A stretch of 64,000 bases of DNA. Source: Rhodococcus oxybenzonivorans (GTDB lineage Bacteria; Actinomycetota; Actinomycetes; Mycobacteriales; Mycobacteriaceae). Shown one piece after another: positions 35,661 to 45,493 of this stretch. The translations under genes and the position numbers were made by a program. The DNA lies in contig NZ_CP021354.1 of the NCBI RefSeq assembly GCF_003130705.1, forward strand, positions 1,178,001 to 1,242,000. Reading direction: 5' to 3'. Under the pieces are notes generated by a model that was not told where the DNA came from, did not search any database, and was given only the letters and a program-made list of their open reading frames with translations. Within the stretch, counting starts at the first letter, position 1. Every line of letters starts with the position of its first letter.

Positions 35661-36799
35661 GGCTCCACTCCCAAACCGGCCAGGATCGTCCCCAATTTCG
35701 TTGTCGTCTCGGCGAGTTCGTCGTGAGGGTCGGATGCGGCGACGATGCCACCGCCCGCGTGCGCGACGATCGTGGTGCCGCGGGCGTCGATCTCGGCGCA
35801 CCGGATGCCGACCATCCATTCGCCGTCCCCGTCGGAGTCGGTCCAGCCCACCGCTCCGGCGTAGAAGCCGCGGTCGCCCTCGAGTTCGGCGATCAGCCGG
35901 CGTGCGGCGTCGGTGGGAGTGCCACAGACGGCGGGTGTCGGGTGCACCGCTACGGCGAGGTCGAGGGCTGTGACCGAGCGGTCTCGCAACCGACCGGAGA
36001 CGGGTGTGCCGAGGTGCCAGAGGTGGGGGGTGCGGGTGAGGGACGGACTGTCGGGGATGTCGAGTTCAGTGCACAGCGGTGCGAGGCTCGCCCGGAGCGC
36101 GTCGACGACCAGCGCGTGTTCACGCAGATTCTTCTCGGACGCGGCGAGACCTTCACCTGTCCGACGATCCGACTCGGGGTCGCTGCGGCGCGGCGCAGAA
36201 CCGGCCAGGGGGTGGCAGCTCACCGCGTCTCCTCGGCGCCGGATCAGCACCTCGGGACTCGAACCGACGAGGTGCTTTCCCGACCAGGCGTCTCCAGCCG
36301 CGCCCAGAGCGACGCTGAAACCGTTGCCGCCCTGGTCGTGTGCGACCAGTCGGGCGAGCAATGCATGGGGGTGCAGACGTTCGTCCGCGTGCAGTGTGAG
36401 TGACCGGGCGAGGACCACCTTCTCCAGAGTGTTGTCCGGCGAATGCAATTCGCGTAGCGCGGCTTCCACCCGGGCGACGTGCTCGGCCTCCGTGGGGGCC
36501 GCTGGTCCGATCCGGATGCGCGGGAGCTCGCGGTATTCGCCGTTCCAGCTCCCGGATTCGTGTTTCAGCGACTGCGGCGTGACGAGTGCGGACGGGTGTT
36601 CGGGGTCGAAGGGGAGCGCGCCGACTATGGCGGTGGCACGGCCGTCGCGCAGCGCCTCGGCTGCTGCGAGGGTGGAGTCGTACTGCGCGCGGGTTCCCAC
36701 GGCAACGACCGTGCCGTGGGGGCGGGAAAGGATGAACGGTGTGCTCGACGGTGAATCCGCTCCGATGTCGGCGGATTCGGCGACTGCCGTCGATTCCAT
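35657..36799 (-). CDS. isochorismate synthase (EntC/DhbC type)
   Basis: A 380-aa chorismate-utilising enzyme that makes isochorismate for siderophore synthesis. Characteristic segments are LEKVVLARSL, SPEVLIRRRGDAVSCHPLAGSAPR, the catalytic HPTPAVCGTP and the magnesium-binding ELEGDRGFYAGAVGW. ATG 36799 with AGAGGGG upstream is chosen over a frame start 11 codons earlier. First gene of the operon, directly downstream of the iron box. Confidence 0.92.
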   Translation of the reverse strand: MESTAVAESADIGADSPSSTPFILSRPHGTVVAVGTRAQYDSTLAAAEALRDGRATAIVGALPFDPEHPSALVTPQSLKHESGSWNGEYRELPRIRIGPAAPTEAEHVARVEAALRELHSPDNTLEKVVLARSLTLHADERLHPHALLARLVAHDQGGNGFSVALGAAGDAWSGKHLVGSSPEVLIRRRGDAVSCHPLAGSAPRRSDPESDRRTGEGLAASEKNLREHALVVDALRASLAPLCTELDIPDSPSLTRTPHLWHLGTPVSGRLRDRSVTALDLAVAVHPTPAVCGTPTDAARRLIAELEGDRGFYAGAVGWTDSDGDGEWMVGIRCAEIDARGTTIVAHAGGGIVAASDPHDELAETTTKLGTILAGLGVEP

Positions 36800-36841
36800 G
36801 TGTGATCCCCTCTCGATAACCGGCGAACTCACGTCAGACTA

Positions 36842-36860
36842 TATGGTTAGCCTAACCTTT
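36842..36860 (-). promoter_or_regulatory. IdeR/DtxR-type iron box
   Basis: TATGGTTAGCCTAACCTTT closely matches the IdeR/DtxR consensus (TTAGGTTAGSCTAACCTAA). It ends 43 bp before the entC-like start and abuts a TATAGT -10 on the minus strand (36838-36843), so iron-loaded IdeR would block transcription. Confidence 0.85.
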
Positions 36861-36946
36861 GGTTCGGTGCCGATTTCGATGCTGGTCGACGTCACCCGCA
36901 CGCGGCGGGGAGGGCAGGCTTTCGCAACGGGGGCCCGACGCGACCG

Positions 36947-38389
36947 TCATTCGCCGGCCGGCGGCGCGGTACTCGGCGCAGGCGCAGCGGCGGATTTCTT
37001 CGGCATCGCCACGGCAGCGAGCACGAGAATCACGGCGGCGCCGAGGGCGGCTACGAAGACCAGGTGCAGGGCTTCGGCGAGATCGGCGCGGGCGGGGTCC
37101 TCGGTGCCGCCGAGGCGGGCGTTGACGAGGGCTCCGAAGAGGGCGACCCCGACGGCGCTGCCGATAGACCGGGCGAACATGTTGGTGGACGTGACGACAC
37201 CGCGCTCCGACCAGTCGACGCTGGCCTGCGCGGCGATGAGGGTGGGGCTGGCGACGAGGCCCATCCCGCCGCCGATGACGAAGCAGCAGAGCGCCACCTG
37301 CCACACCGCCGACTCGATGGACAGGATGGTCGTGAGGGCGGTGCCCGCGACGACCAGCAAACTGCCCGCCGTGGCCGTGACCCGGAATCCGAAGCGCAGG
37401 TACACACGCCCGGACAGCGACGCGGCGATCGGCCAGCCGATGGTCAGGGTGGCCAGTGCGAACCCGGCCACCAACGCGCCCGTCCCGAGCACACCCTGGG
37501 CAAAGGTCGGCACATACGTGGTGAGGCCCAGGACGATGGCGCCGACCAGAAGCGAGACGACGCTACTCGCGGCGAGGACTCGTCGCGTCAACACCCACAG
37601 CGGGAGGATGGGTTCCGCGGCTCGCCGTTCCACCAGGACGAAGACGAACAGGAACACGCCGCCGGCGGCGAAGATGCCCAGACTGACCGGCGAACTCCAC
37701 GCCCAGGCCTGGCCGCCTTCGAGCAGGCCCAGAATGAGGAGCGTTGCGCCCACGGCGAGCAGTCCGGCCCCCGTGTAGTCGATGGACCGGCGGGTCCGCG
37801 CCCGCTTCTCGTCGAAGTTGCGGATCAGCATCACCGCGGCCAGGAGGCAGAGCGGAATGTTGACGAAGAAGATCCAGCGCCACGACAGATACTCGGAGAA
37901 CACGCCGCCCAGCGTCGGTCCGACCACCGCCGACATTCCCCACACGCTCGCGAGGTAACCCTGCGCTTTCGCACGTTCGGCGAGCGTGTAGATGTCGCCG
38001 GCGATGGTCATGCTCATCGGCTGGACCGCGCCTGCCCCAAGACCCTGCACGGCGCGGAAGGCGATGAGTGCCGGCATGCTCCAGGCAAGCCCGCACAGGA
38101 CCGACCCGAGCGCGAAGAGGCCGATCCCCAGAAGCATGACCGGTTTCCGGCCGAAGATGTCGGCGAGTTTGCCGTAGATCGGCACGGACACGGCCTGGGT
38201 GAGTAGATAGATGGAGAAGAGCCAGGGGAACTGGGTGAATCCACCGAGATCGCCGACGATGGTGAAGACCGCGGTGGAGATGATGGTGGCGTCGAGGGCA
38301 ACCAGGGATGTCGTGAGCATCAGCGCTACGAGTACCGGACCGCGCTCCGACCGGAACCCCACATCGACGGGCGCTGTGTCGGTTGTCAT
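36947..38389 (-). CDS. MFS multidrug exporter, DHA2 (EmrB/QacA) family
   Basis: A 480-aa transporter with about 14 membrane helices. Markers are LDATIISTAVFTIVGDLGG (motif D1), GKLADIFGRKPVMLLG (motif A) and GMSAVVGPTLGGVFSEYLSWRWIFFVNIP (motif C of antiporters). The tail is Ala/Pro-rich. It resembles EmrB-type Rv0783c, which in M. tuberculosis lies next to ptrB. It is 147 bp upstream of entC on the same strand, so siderophore export is possible, but the iron box lies between them and not ahead of this gene. Confidence 0.88.
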   Translation of the reverse strand: MTTDTAPVDVGFRSERGPVLVALMLTTSLVALDATIISTAVFTIVGDLGGFTQFPWLFSIYLLTQAVSVPIYGKLADIFGRKPVMLLGIGLFALGSVLCGLAWSMPALIAFRAVQGLGAGAVQPMSMTIAGDIYTLAERAKAQGYLASVWGMSAVVGPTLGGVFSEYLSWRWIFFVNIPLCLLAAVMLIRNFDEKRARTRRSIDYTGAGLLAVGATLLILGLLEGGQAWAWSSPVSLGIFAAGGVFLFVFVLVERRAAEPILPLWVLTRRVLAASSVVSLLVGAIVLGLTTYVPTFAQGVLGTGALVAGFALATLTIGWPIAASLSGRVYLRFGFRVTATAGSLLVVAGTALTTILSIESAVWQVALCCFVIGGGMGLVASPTLIAAQASVDWSERGVVTSTNMFARSIGSAVGVALFGALVNARLGGTEDPARADLAEALHLVFVAALGAAVILVLAAVAMPKKSAAAPAPSTAPPAGE

Positions 38390-38581
38390 TGCTCACCTGA
38401 TTCGTACCTGGGATCACATCGTGTCGTAACCCACGGTAACGACATGGCTCAGGAGGGTGTTCCGCGCGGTCGGCTCAGGGGCCCGACCTCACGGTAGAGC
38501 GCAACGATCGACCCCGGAACGCTGTGAGCGCCGCAAGGTCAGCGCCCGGTCTGTCCGGCAGGACCGATAGGCTGGCTCACC

Positions 38582-39466
38582 GTGCGCCCCTCACTCGATT
38601 CCTACGCCCATCTGGCCGGTGGCAAGGTCCGCGACCTCTACACGATCGACGACGAGCACCTGCTGTTGGTCGCGAGCGATCGCATCTCCGCCTACGACCA
38701 CGTTCTCGGTACCACGATTCCGGACAAGGGCCGGGTACTCACCGCGATGAGTGTCTTCTTCTTCGGCGTGCTCGGTGGCAGCAACCATCTGGCGGGTGAG
38801 CCCGACGACAGTCGCATCCCCGAGGAGGTCCTCGGCCGCGCACTCGTGGTGCGCAAGCTCGAGATGGTTCCGATCGAATGTGTCGCCCGCGGTTACCTCA
38901 CCGGTTCCGGCCTGATCGACTACAACGAGACCGGTTCGGTGTGCGGGGTGCCCCTGCCCGAGGGGTTGGTGGAGGCCAGCCGGCTCCCTGATCCGATCTT
39001 CACCCCGGCCAGCAAGGCGGAGCTGGGGGAGCACGACGAGAACATCACCTTCGACGTCGTGGTCGACAAGGTCGGTCAAGACCTGGCGATCAAACTGCGG
39101 GACGACACCCTGGACATCTACGGCAGAGCAGCCAACTTCGCCGCCGACCGTGGGATCATTCTCGCCGACACCAAGCTCGAGTTCGGCCTCGACAAGAAGG
39201 GCAACCTCGTGCTCGCCGACGAGGTCCTCACACCCGACTCGTCCCGCTACTGGCCGGCCGACGGGTACGAGGCCGGGAAGGTGCAGCCGAGCTTCGACAA
39301 GCAGTTCGTCCGTAACTGGCTCACCAGCCCCGAGTCGGGCTGGGACCGCGCGTCCGACACGCCGCCGCCGCCGCTTCCCGCGGAGATCGTCGCGGCAACG
39401 CGGCAACGCTACATCGACGCGTACGAGCGCATTTCGGGATTGTCGTTCGCGGAGTGGGTGGGCTGA
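38582..39466 (+). CDS. purC: phosphoribosylaminoimidazole-succinocarboxamide synthase PurC
   Basis: A 294-aa SAICAR synthetase, adding aspartate to CAIR in purine synthesis. Motifs seen: [26 protein letters not shown] (start abbreviated as GKVRDLY), the signature [15 protein letters not shown], and the C-terminal [13 protein letters not shown] with [16 protein letters not shown] 38582 gives the standard N-terminus. It ends 3 bases before the peptidase gene, as purC and ptrBa are adjacent in mycobacteria. Confidence 0.95.
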   Translation: MRPSLDSYAHLAGGKVRDLYTIDDEHLLLVASDRISAYDHVLGTTIPDKGRVLTAMSVFFFGVLGGSNHLAGEPDDSRIPEEVLGRALVVRKLEMVPIECVARGYLTGSGLIDYNETGSVCGVPLPEGLVEASRLPDPIFTPASKAELGEHDENITFDVVVDKVGQDLAIKLRDDTLDIYGRAANFAADRGIILADTKLEFGLDKKGNLVLADEVLTPDSSRYWPADGYEAGKVQPSFDKQFVRNWLTSPESGWDRASDTPPPPLPAEIVAATRQRYIDAYERISGLSFAEWVG

Positions 39467-39469
39467 GCG

Positions 39470-41602
39470 ATGACCACCGAGAACAAGATTCTGACCCCGC
39501 CCGTTGCCAAGAAGGTTCCCACCGAGCGGGTCCATCACGGACACACTTTCGTCGACGAGTACGAATGGTTGCGCGACAAGGAAGACGCGGAGGTGATCGC
39601 CTACCTCGAAGCCGAGAATGCGTACACCGAGCAGGAGACCGCCCATCTGGCTCCCTTGCGCGACCAGATCTTTTCGGAGATCAAATCCCGGACACAGGAA
39701 ACCGACATGTCGGTGCCCACCCGGATGGGGGAGTACTGGTACTACGCCCGGACCATCGAGGGTAAGCAGTACGGCGTGCAGTGCCGGACACCGATCGCGG
39801 GTCCCGACGACTGGACGCCGCCGGAGCTGACCCCGGGGGTCGAACTCCCCGGTGAGCAGATCCTGCTCGACGGCAACGCGGAGGCCGAGGGTCACGACTT
39901 CTTCTCCGTCGGAGCCTTCTCCCTCAGTCACGACGGCACGCTGCTCGCGTACTCGGTGGACGTGGTCGGCGACGAGCGCTACACGCTCCGGTTCAAGAAC
40001 CTCGTCACCGGCGAATTGCTGCCCGACGAGATCACCGGCACCGCACCGGGAGTTACCTGGGCGATCGACCACCGGCATGTCTTCTACCTCACGGTCGACG
40101 AGTCCTGGCGCCCCGACACCGTGTGGCGTCACCGGCTCGGCACCGCCCGCGAGGAGGACGTCGCCGTCTTCCGGGAGCCCGACGAGCGGTTCTGGGTTTC
40201 CGTCGGATCCACCCGCAGTGAGAAGTACCTGATGATCTGGGTGGGTTCCAAGATCACCAGCGAAGCCCGGGTCCTGGAATCGGCAAATCCTGAAGGTGAG
40301 TTCCGGGTAATTCTTCCGCGGCGCGAAGGCGTCGAATACGGCGTCGAACATGCAGTGGTCGCGGGCGAAGATCGTTTCCTGATCATGCACAACGACGTCG
40401 TCGACGGTGAGAAGGCCGAGAATTTCGTGCTTGCCGAGGCGCCGGTGTCGGATCCGACGTCCTTGACCACGCTGATCTCGCATCGGTCGGATGTACGACT
40501 CGAGGAGGTCGACGCCTTCGCCGACCATCTGGTGCTCAGCTACCGGCGGGAAGCGTTGACTCGCTTGGCGATCTGGCCGCTCGGCCCGGAGGGGTACGGC
40601 GAGTTCACGGAGATCGCCTTCGACGAGGAACTGTTCAGCGTGGGCCTCGGCGCCAATCCGGAATGGCAGCAGCCGACTCTGCGGATGGCGTTCACCTCGT
40701 TCATCACGCCCGGGCAGGTGTACGACTACGTGTTGTCGACGGGCGAACTGGCGCTACGGAAGTCGCAACCCGTGCTCGGGGACTTCGACGCGCGCAACTA
40801 TGTGCAGCAACGTGATTGGGCCATCGCCGCCGACGGTACCCGGATTCCGCTGTCGATTGTGAGGCGTGCCGACGGTGCCCCGGACGAACCGGCGCCGACA
40901 CTCCTGTACGGCTACGGCTCGTACGAGGCCAGCATGGATCCCGCGTTCTCCGTCGCACGGCTCTCGCTCCTCGATCGGGGAGTCGTGTTCGTCGTCGCAC
41001 ACGTGCGTGGCGGCGGCGAGATGGGCCGGCATTGGTACGAGAACGGCAAGACACTGACGAAGAAGAACACCTTCACCGATTTCGTCGACTGTGCACGTCA
41101 CCTCGTGGACACCGGCCGCACCACTCCGAACCAACTCGTCGCGGACGGCGGCAGTGCCGGCGGTCTCCTGATGGGCGCAGTGGCCAACCTGGCTCCGGAA
41201 CTCTTCGCAGGCATCCTCGCCAACGTTCCCTTCGTGGACCCGCTCACCTCCATCCTCGATCCGTCGCTTCCGCTGACGGTGATCGAGTGGGACGAGTGGG
41301 GTAATCCGCTCGAGAACCCCGAGGTGTACGAGTACATGCGTTCGTACAGCCCGTACGAGAACGTGGAGGCCAAGGATTATCCGGCCATCCTCGCGATCAC
41401 CAGCATCAACGACACGAGGGTCCTCTACGTCGAGCCGGCGAAATGGGTGGCCAAGCTTCGGGCCACCAAGACGGGCGACTCGCCGCTGCTTCTCAAAACC
41501 GAGATGAGCGCGGGCCACGGAGGCGTGAGCGGGCGCTACGAGAAGTGGAAGGAAGTGGCGTTCGAGTTCGCCTGGGTGCTCCACATAGTCGGGAGGGCCT
41601 GA
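39470..41602 (+). CDS. ptrB: S9 family oligopeptidase B / prolyl oligopeptidase
   Basis: A 710-aa serine peptidase with an N-terminal seven-bladed beta-propeller and a C-terminal alpha/beta-hydrolase domain. The triad is visible: S562 in DGGSAGG, Asp in SINDTRV and His in AGHGG. GYGSYEASMDPAFS and WYENGKTLTKKNTFTDF are family markers of oligopeptidase B. Such enzymes cleave short peptides in the cytosol. The gene is intact, whereas the M. tuberculosis counterpart is split into ptrBa and ptrBb. Confidence 0.92.
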   Translation: MTTENKILTPPVAKKVPTERVHHGHTFVDEYEWLRDKEDAEVIAYLEAENAYTEQETAHLAPLRDQIFSEIKSRTQETDMSVPTRMGEYWYYARTIEGKQYGVQCRTPIAGPDDWTPPELTPGVELPGEQILLDGNAEAEGHDFFSVGAFSLSHDGTLLAYSVDVVGDERYTLRFKNLVTGELLPDEITGTAPGVTWAIDHRHVFYLTVDESWRPDTVWRHRLGTAREEDVAVFREPDERFWVSVGSTRSEKYLMIWVGSKITSEARVLESANPEGEFRVILPRREGVEYGVEHAVVAGEDRFLIMHNDVVDGEKAENFVLAEAPVSDPTSLTTLISHRSDVRLEEVDAFADHLVLSYRREALTRLAIWPLGPEGYGEFTEIAFDEELFSVGLGANPEWQQPTLRMAFTSFITPGQVYDYVLSTGELALRKSQPVLGDFDARNYVQQRDWAIAADGTRIPLSIVRRADGAPDEPAPTLLYGYGSYEASMDPAFSVARLSLLDRGVVFVVAHVRGGGEMGRHWYENGKTLTKKNTFTDFVDCARHLVDTGRTTPNQLVADGGSAGGLLMGAVANLAPELFAGILANVPFVDPLTSILDPSLPLTVIEWDEWGNPLENPEVYEYMRSYSPYENVEAKDYPAILAITSINDTRVLYVEPAKWVAKLRATKTGDSPLLLKTEMSAGHGGVSGRYEKWKEVAFEFAWVLHIVGRA

Positions 41603-41726
41603 CACCAGGTCCGCCCGACATGAGCGTCCTCGTTCCGGAACCATGGGCGAACTCGGGCCTGCCATTCGAGCGACAGGTTTAAGCTGATCGTCATCCTGGT
41701 TCCGACGCGACGAGGAGGTGACGCTC

Positions 41727-43064
41727 GTGACAGAGATGGCGATCGACACGGCGCGAGCGGTCGAGCATTTCGCGGCGATGCTCCGTGTCCCCACGGTGTC
41801 CACCCGGGGCGACGCGAACACGGACTGGACGTTCTTCGCGCGTTTCCGGAGTCTTGTCGACGAGTTGTACCCGCTGGTGCGGGAGAATCTCGACAAGGAG
41901 ATCATTGCCTCGCATTCGCTCGTGTACCACTGGGATGTCGGGGTGCCCGACAAGCCGATCGTGCTGATGGCGCACCAGGACGTCGTGCCCGCACACGACG
42001 AGGGATGGACTCATCCACCGTTCGGCGGGGTAGTGGCGGACGACGCCGTCTGGGGGCGCGGTGCCATCGACGACAAGGGCGTGCTGGTCAGCATTCTCGA
42101 GGCAGTCGAAGGGCTGCTGCGCAGTGGTGTCGTCCCGGCCCGTGACGTCTATCTGGTTTTCGGCCACAACGAGGAGGTCGGAGGAGACGGCATTCCACAG
42201 GTGGTGCACACGTTCCGGGAGCGGGGGATCGTGCCGGGCGTGGTCATCGACGAGGGCGGTGGAGTTGCCGGCGACGCGTTTCCCGGAGTCGACGCGACGC
42301 TCGCGGTCCTCGGAACTGCCGAAAAAGGGATCCTCGACCTGCAGTTGACGGCGAAGGACCCTGGTGGTCACGCGTCGATGCCGGGGAGGAAGACCGCTAC
42401 CGCCCGGCTTGCCCGCGCCATCACCCGCGTCGACCACCACAAGTTCCCGGCCCGGCTCACCGAACCCACCGTCGACCTGCTCACCAACGTAGGCGTCCAT
42501 GCGAAAGGTCCGCTGGGCACGGTGCTCTCCCGGACCGACACCTTCGGACCACTGCTGGCGAGGGTGCTGCCGAGCGCCGGTGCCCTGATGAACGCCATGT
42601 GCCGCACCACGGCAGTCGCTACCGTCCTGGAAGGCAGTGCCGCCAACAACGTGATGGCGGAGACGGCGCGTGCAGTGCTCGATATCCGCATACTGCCGGG
42701 CGACACCGTGAACGGCACCGTGGAACGGATACGGAAGACGATCCGCGACAACGACATACAACTCGACATCCTCGGCTCCACTGAACCGTCACCGGTGTCG
42801 CGGACGGACGACGAGGTGTTCGCCCGACTCCGGCAGGTGGTAGCCGATACCTTTCCCGGGGCGATCGTGTCACCGTTTCTCCTGGTCGGCGCCACCGACG
42901 CCCGACACATGGCCCGGATCAGTGAGTACGTCTATCGCTTCTATCCCTTCGAGCTCGACGCCCGGAGCCGGGCGCTCATTCATTCCACGGACGAACGCCT
43001 GTCGATTGCCGGGTTACGGAACGGGATCGAGTTCTTCAGCCGGCTGATCCGCGACTGGCGTTAA
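41727..43064 (+). CDS. M20 family metallopeptidase
   Basis: A 445-aa zinc peptidase/deacylase of the M20 (carboxypeptidase/ArgE-DapE) family. The metal ligands are in MAHQDVVP, WGRGAIDDKG and GHNEEVGGDG; the dimerisation domain follows (DPGGHASMPG). GTG 41727 is preferred because GGAGG (41714-41718) sits 8 nt upstream; GTG 41718 overlaps that site. It converges with and overlaps the TetR gene by 4 bp. The substrate may be a dipeptide or N-acyl amino acid. Confidence 0.9.
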   Translation: MTEMAIDTARAVEHFAAMLRVPTVSTRGDANTDWTFFARFRSLVDELYPLVRENLDKEIIASHSLVYHWDVGVPDKPIVLMAHQDVVPAHDEGWTHPPFGGVVADDAVWGRGAIDDKGVLVSILEAVEGLLRSGVVPARDVYLVFGHNEEVGGDGIPQVVHTFRERGIVPGVVIDEGGGVAGDAFPGVDATLAVLGTAEKGILDLQLTAKDPGGHASMPGRKTATARLARAITRVDHHKFPARLTEPTVDLLTNVGVHAKGPLGTVLSRTDTFGPLLARVLPSAGALMNAMCRTTAVATVLEGSAANNVMAETARAVLDIRILPGDTVNGTVERIRKTIRDNDIQLDILGSTEPSPVSRTDDEVFARLRQVVADTFPGAIVSPFLLVGATDARHMARISEYVYRFYPFELDARSRALIHSTDERLSIAGLRNGIEFFSRLIRDWR

Positions 43065-43675
43065 CGGTCCGGTGCGTCGGCTCGCCGGCCGGTCGAGGTC
43101 GCGTCGGCGAGCACGTCCTCGGCCATCGCCACGAGTTCGGCGGCCACCCGATCGAGCGCCTGCGTGCTGCGTTGCGCTCTCGACAGCACGAGTGCGCCTT
43201 CGATCGCGGAGATCGACATGGTGGCGACGGATTGGGCACGGGACATCCGTACGCCGTGCTGCCAGAGTGAGGCAGCGATGGTGGCCTCCCAGGAACTGAA
43301 GGCTTCACCCGCCGCATCCTTGGCAGTGGGGCATTCGCCACTCGACAATGCGCCGGCGGCGACCGGGCACCCGGACGAGAAATCCGTCTCCACGAGTTCC
43401 CGGCGGAACAGATCGATGATCAGGACGAGTGTCTCGACGGGGCCCTTGTTCGAGAGGCTCTCGCTGATGAGGGAGCCCATCAGGCCACCGGCCCGGTGCG
43501 TGGCCTCCTCGGCCAGCTGACTCTTCCCGCCGGGAAAGTGGTGGTAGATGGACCCGCGGGGCGCGTCTGCGTGCGCGACGACGTCGGCCAGCGACGTCGC
43601 GTCCACGCCCCGCTCGCGGAAGAGGGTGACGGCGCTCAGCAGCATTCGGTCGCGTGCTGTCGGTCGCTTACTCAT
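43061..43675 (-). CDS. TetR family transcriptional regulator
   Basis: A 204-aa TetR-type repressor with HTH core ATSLADVVAHADAPRGSIYHHF and a C-terminal domain like TetR_C proteins of the LmrA/YxaF branch (SGCPVAAGALS). It is divergent from the DHA2 exporter gene across 171 bp and very likely represses it. Two near repeats GTAACT/GTAACG in that gap (about 43773-43788) are possible operator elements, though no clean palindrome was found. Confidence 0.87.
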   Translation of the reverse strand: MSKRPTARDRMLLSAVTLFRERGVDATSLADVVAHADAPRGSIYHHFPGGKSQLAEEATHRAGGLMGSLISESLSNKGPVETLVLIIDLFRRELVETDFSSGCPVAAGALSSGECPTAKDAAGEAFSSWEATIAASLWQHGVRMSRAQSVATMSISAIEGALVLSRAQRSTQALDRVAAELVAMAEDVLADATSTGRRADAPDR

Positions 43676-43846
43676 TATGTGGACCAGCATAGCTCGTCGA
43701 CCTGCTCCCGGAAGTCGTTCTCGAACTCCCTGCCGGACTTCGTGCGGAAACACGGCAACCGCCCATTGACTGTAACTAGGCGTAACGCATACTCTCGCCG
43801 CAGAAGATATGCAGTCCCGCATAACAGCGACGAGGAGTCGATTCCA

Positions 43847-45466
43847 GTGCCACACACCACAGCGGTTCATCCAGCCGCGCCTCGAACTACCGACAGCGGC
43901 ATGAGTCGTCGAGCGCGCTACCTCGCGCTCCTCGTCATCTGCCTGGCCGAACTGCTCGTCGTTCTCGACAACACCATCGTCAACGTCGCGCTGCCCTCAC
44001 TCGGCGTCGAGTTGCATACCGACATCAGCGGCCTGCAGTGGGTGGTGGACGCCTACACCCTGACCTTCGCGGGCTTGCTGCTCGCGTTCGGCCACCTCGG
44101 CGACAGATACGGGCGGCGGCGGGTCATGATGATCGGGCTGGCCGGTGTCGCCGTCATGTCCGTGGGCGGCGCACTCGCGACCGATCTGGGGCAGGTGATC
44201 GCCGCCCGGGCCGCCATGGGTGTGTTCGCCGCCGCGGTGTTCCCGGCGACACTCGCGCTGATCATCAACATCTTCACCGATGTGAAGGAACGGGCGGTTG
44301 CCATCGCCGCCTGGACGGCAATGGCGGGAATCGCGATCGCGATCGGCCCGACCGCAGGTGGCTGGCTCCTCGAGCACTTCTCGTGGCATTCGGTGTTCTG
44401 GATCAACGTGCCGGTGGCATTGGTCGTGCTGGTTCTCGCTCGGCTCCTGATTCCCGAGTCGAAGACCACACACGTCGGCAGGCTCGACCTGCTCGGCATC
44501 GCCTTCTCGCTGCTCAGTGTGACCACGTTGGTGTGGACCATCATCGAAGCGCCGCACCAAGGATGGGTTTCGGCGATCAGCCTGTCCGGCTACGCGATGT
44601 CGGTCGTGTTCTTCGCGGCGTTCGTGTGGTGGGAACTGCGCACCGACTCCCCGGTCCTCAACATGCAGCTCTTCCGCATCCGGCGTTTCTCGTTACCGGC
44701 GCTGGCGATCGCGGTTGCCTACTTCAGCATGTTCGGATTCCTCTTCATGATCACCCAGTACTTCCAGGGCGTGATGGAACTGACGCCGCTGCAGTTCGGG
44801 ATCCACTCGTTGCCGTTCGCCGCGGCGATCGCCGTCGGCGCGCCGCTGGCCACGCTGATCGCGCAACGGATCGGCACCACCGCAGTCATCGTGTTCGGTC
44901 TCGTCGTCATGAGTGTCGGAATGTTCATCGCCGGGCAGGTGAAGGTCGAAACCCCCTACCTAGGAGCGGTGGTCGTCTCGATGGTGTTGATGGGGCTGGG
45001 ACTGGCCATCGTGCAGGGGCCGGCCACCGAGTCGATCATGTCCTCGGTGCCGCTCGAGGAGGCCGGAGCCGGTTCCGCTGTCAACGACACCACCCGTGAG
45101 GCGGGCGGCACCCTCGGCGTCGCAGTACTGGGGTCGATCGTCGCTTCGGTGTATACGACCAAGGTCGGACCGCGCATCGATGCCATCCCCGACTTCCTGA
45201 TGACGCCCTACGAGAAGAGCTTTGCGCGCGAAACGGTGATCAGTGTGCTCGAAATCGTGAAGCGACCCACCGTTCCCGCGTTCGCGCAGCAGAAGGCCGA
45301 CCTCGTCTACGCCATGAAGGCGGCGTCGCTGGAGGGCTTCCAACTGGCCTCCTACGTCACCGTATCGGTCTCGCTGCTCGTCGCTGTTGCGGTGGCCGTC
45401 TTCCTGCCGTGGAAACCGGCCGCCGAATCCGTTCTGCTGGCCTGGAAAGAACCGTCCGCGAAGTAG
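43847..45466 (+). CDS. MFS exporter, DHA2 (EmrB/QacA/LfrA) family
   Basis: A 539-aa drug:H+ antiporter with about 14 helices: ELLVVLDNTIVNVALPSL (motif D1), GDRYGRRRVMMIG (motif A) and AIGPTAGGWLLEHFSWHSVFWINVP (motif C). GTG 43847 with GAGGAG upstream is used; a Met 22 codons later is possible. Divergent TetR control and a co-oriented flavoenzyme 27 bp downstream suggest an inducible detoxification unit. Confidence 0.9.
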   Translation: MPHTTAVHPAAPRTTDSGMSRRARYLALLVICLAELLVVLDNTIVNVALPSLGVELHTDISGLQWVVDAYTLTFAGLLLAFGHLGDRYGRRRVMMIGLAGVAVMSVGGALATDLGQVIAARAAMGVFAAAVFPATLALIINIFTDVKERAVAIAAWTAMAGIAIAIGPTAGGWLLEHFSWHSVFWINVPVALVVLVLARLLIPESKTTHVGRLDLLGIAFSLLSVTTLVWTIIEAPHQGWVSAISLSGYAMSVVFFAAFVWWELRTDSPVLNMQLFRIRRFSLPALAIAVAYFSMFGFLFMITQYFQGVMELTPLQFGIHSLPFAAAIAVGAPLATLIAQRIGTTAVIVFGLVVMSVGMFIAGQVKVETPYLGAVVVSMVLMGLGLAIVQGPATESIMSSVPLEEAGAGSAVNDTTREAGGTLGVAVLGSIVASVYTTKVGPRIDAIPDFLMTPYEKSFARETVISVLEIVKRPTVPAFAQQKADLVYAMKAASLEGFQLASYVTVSVSLLVAVAVAVFLPWKPAAESVLLAWKEPSAK

Positions 45467-45493
45467 TCGGGCCTCGAACAGAAGGAACCTCGT

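Noticed and set aside
36947..38389. Assigning the DHA2 exporter firmly to siderophore export
   Set aside because: The iron box lies downstream of this gene, and the gene resembles the conserved EmrB-type neighbour of ptrB in mycobacteria, so a general exporter is as likely.
38591..40528. 645-codon minus-strand frame opposite purC and the peptidase gene
   Set aside because: It spans two well-supported genes on the other strand and shows no family motif.
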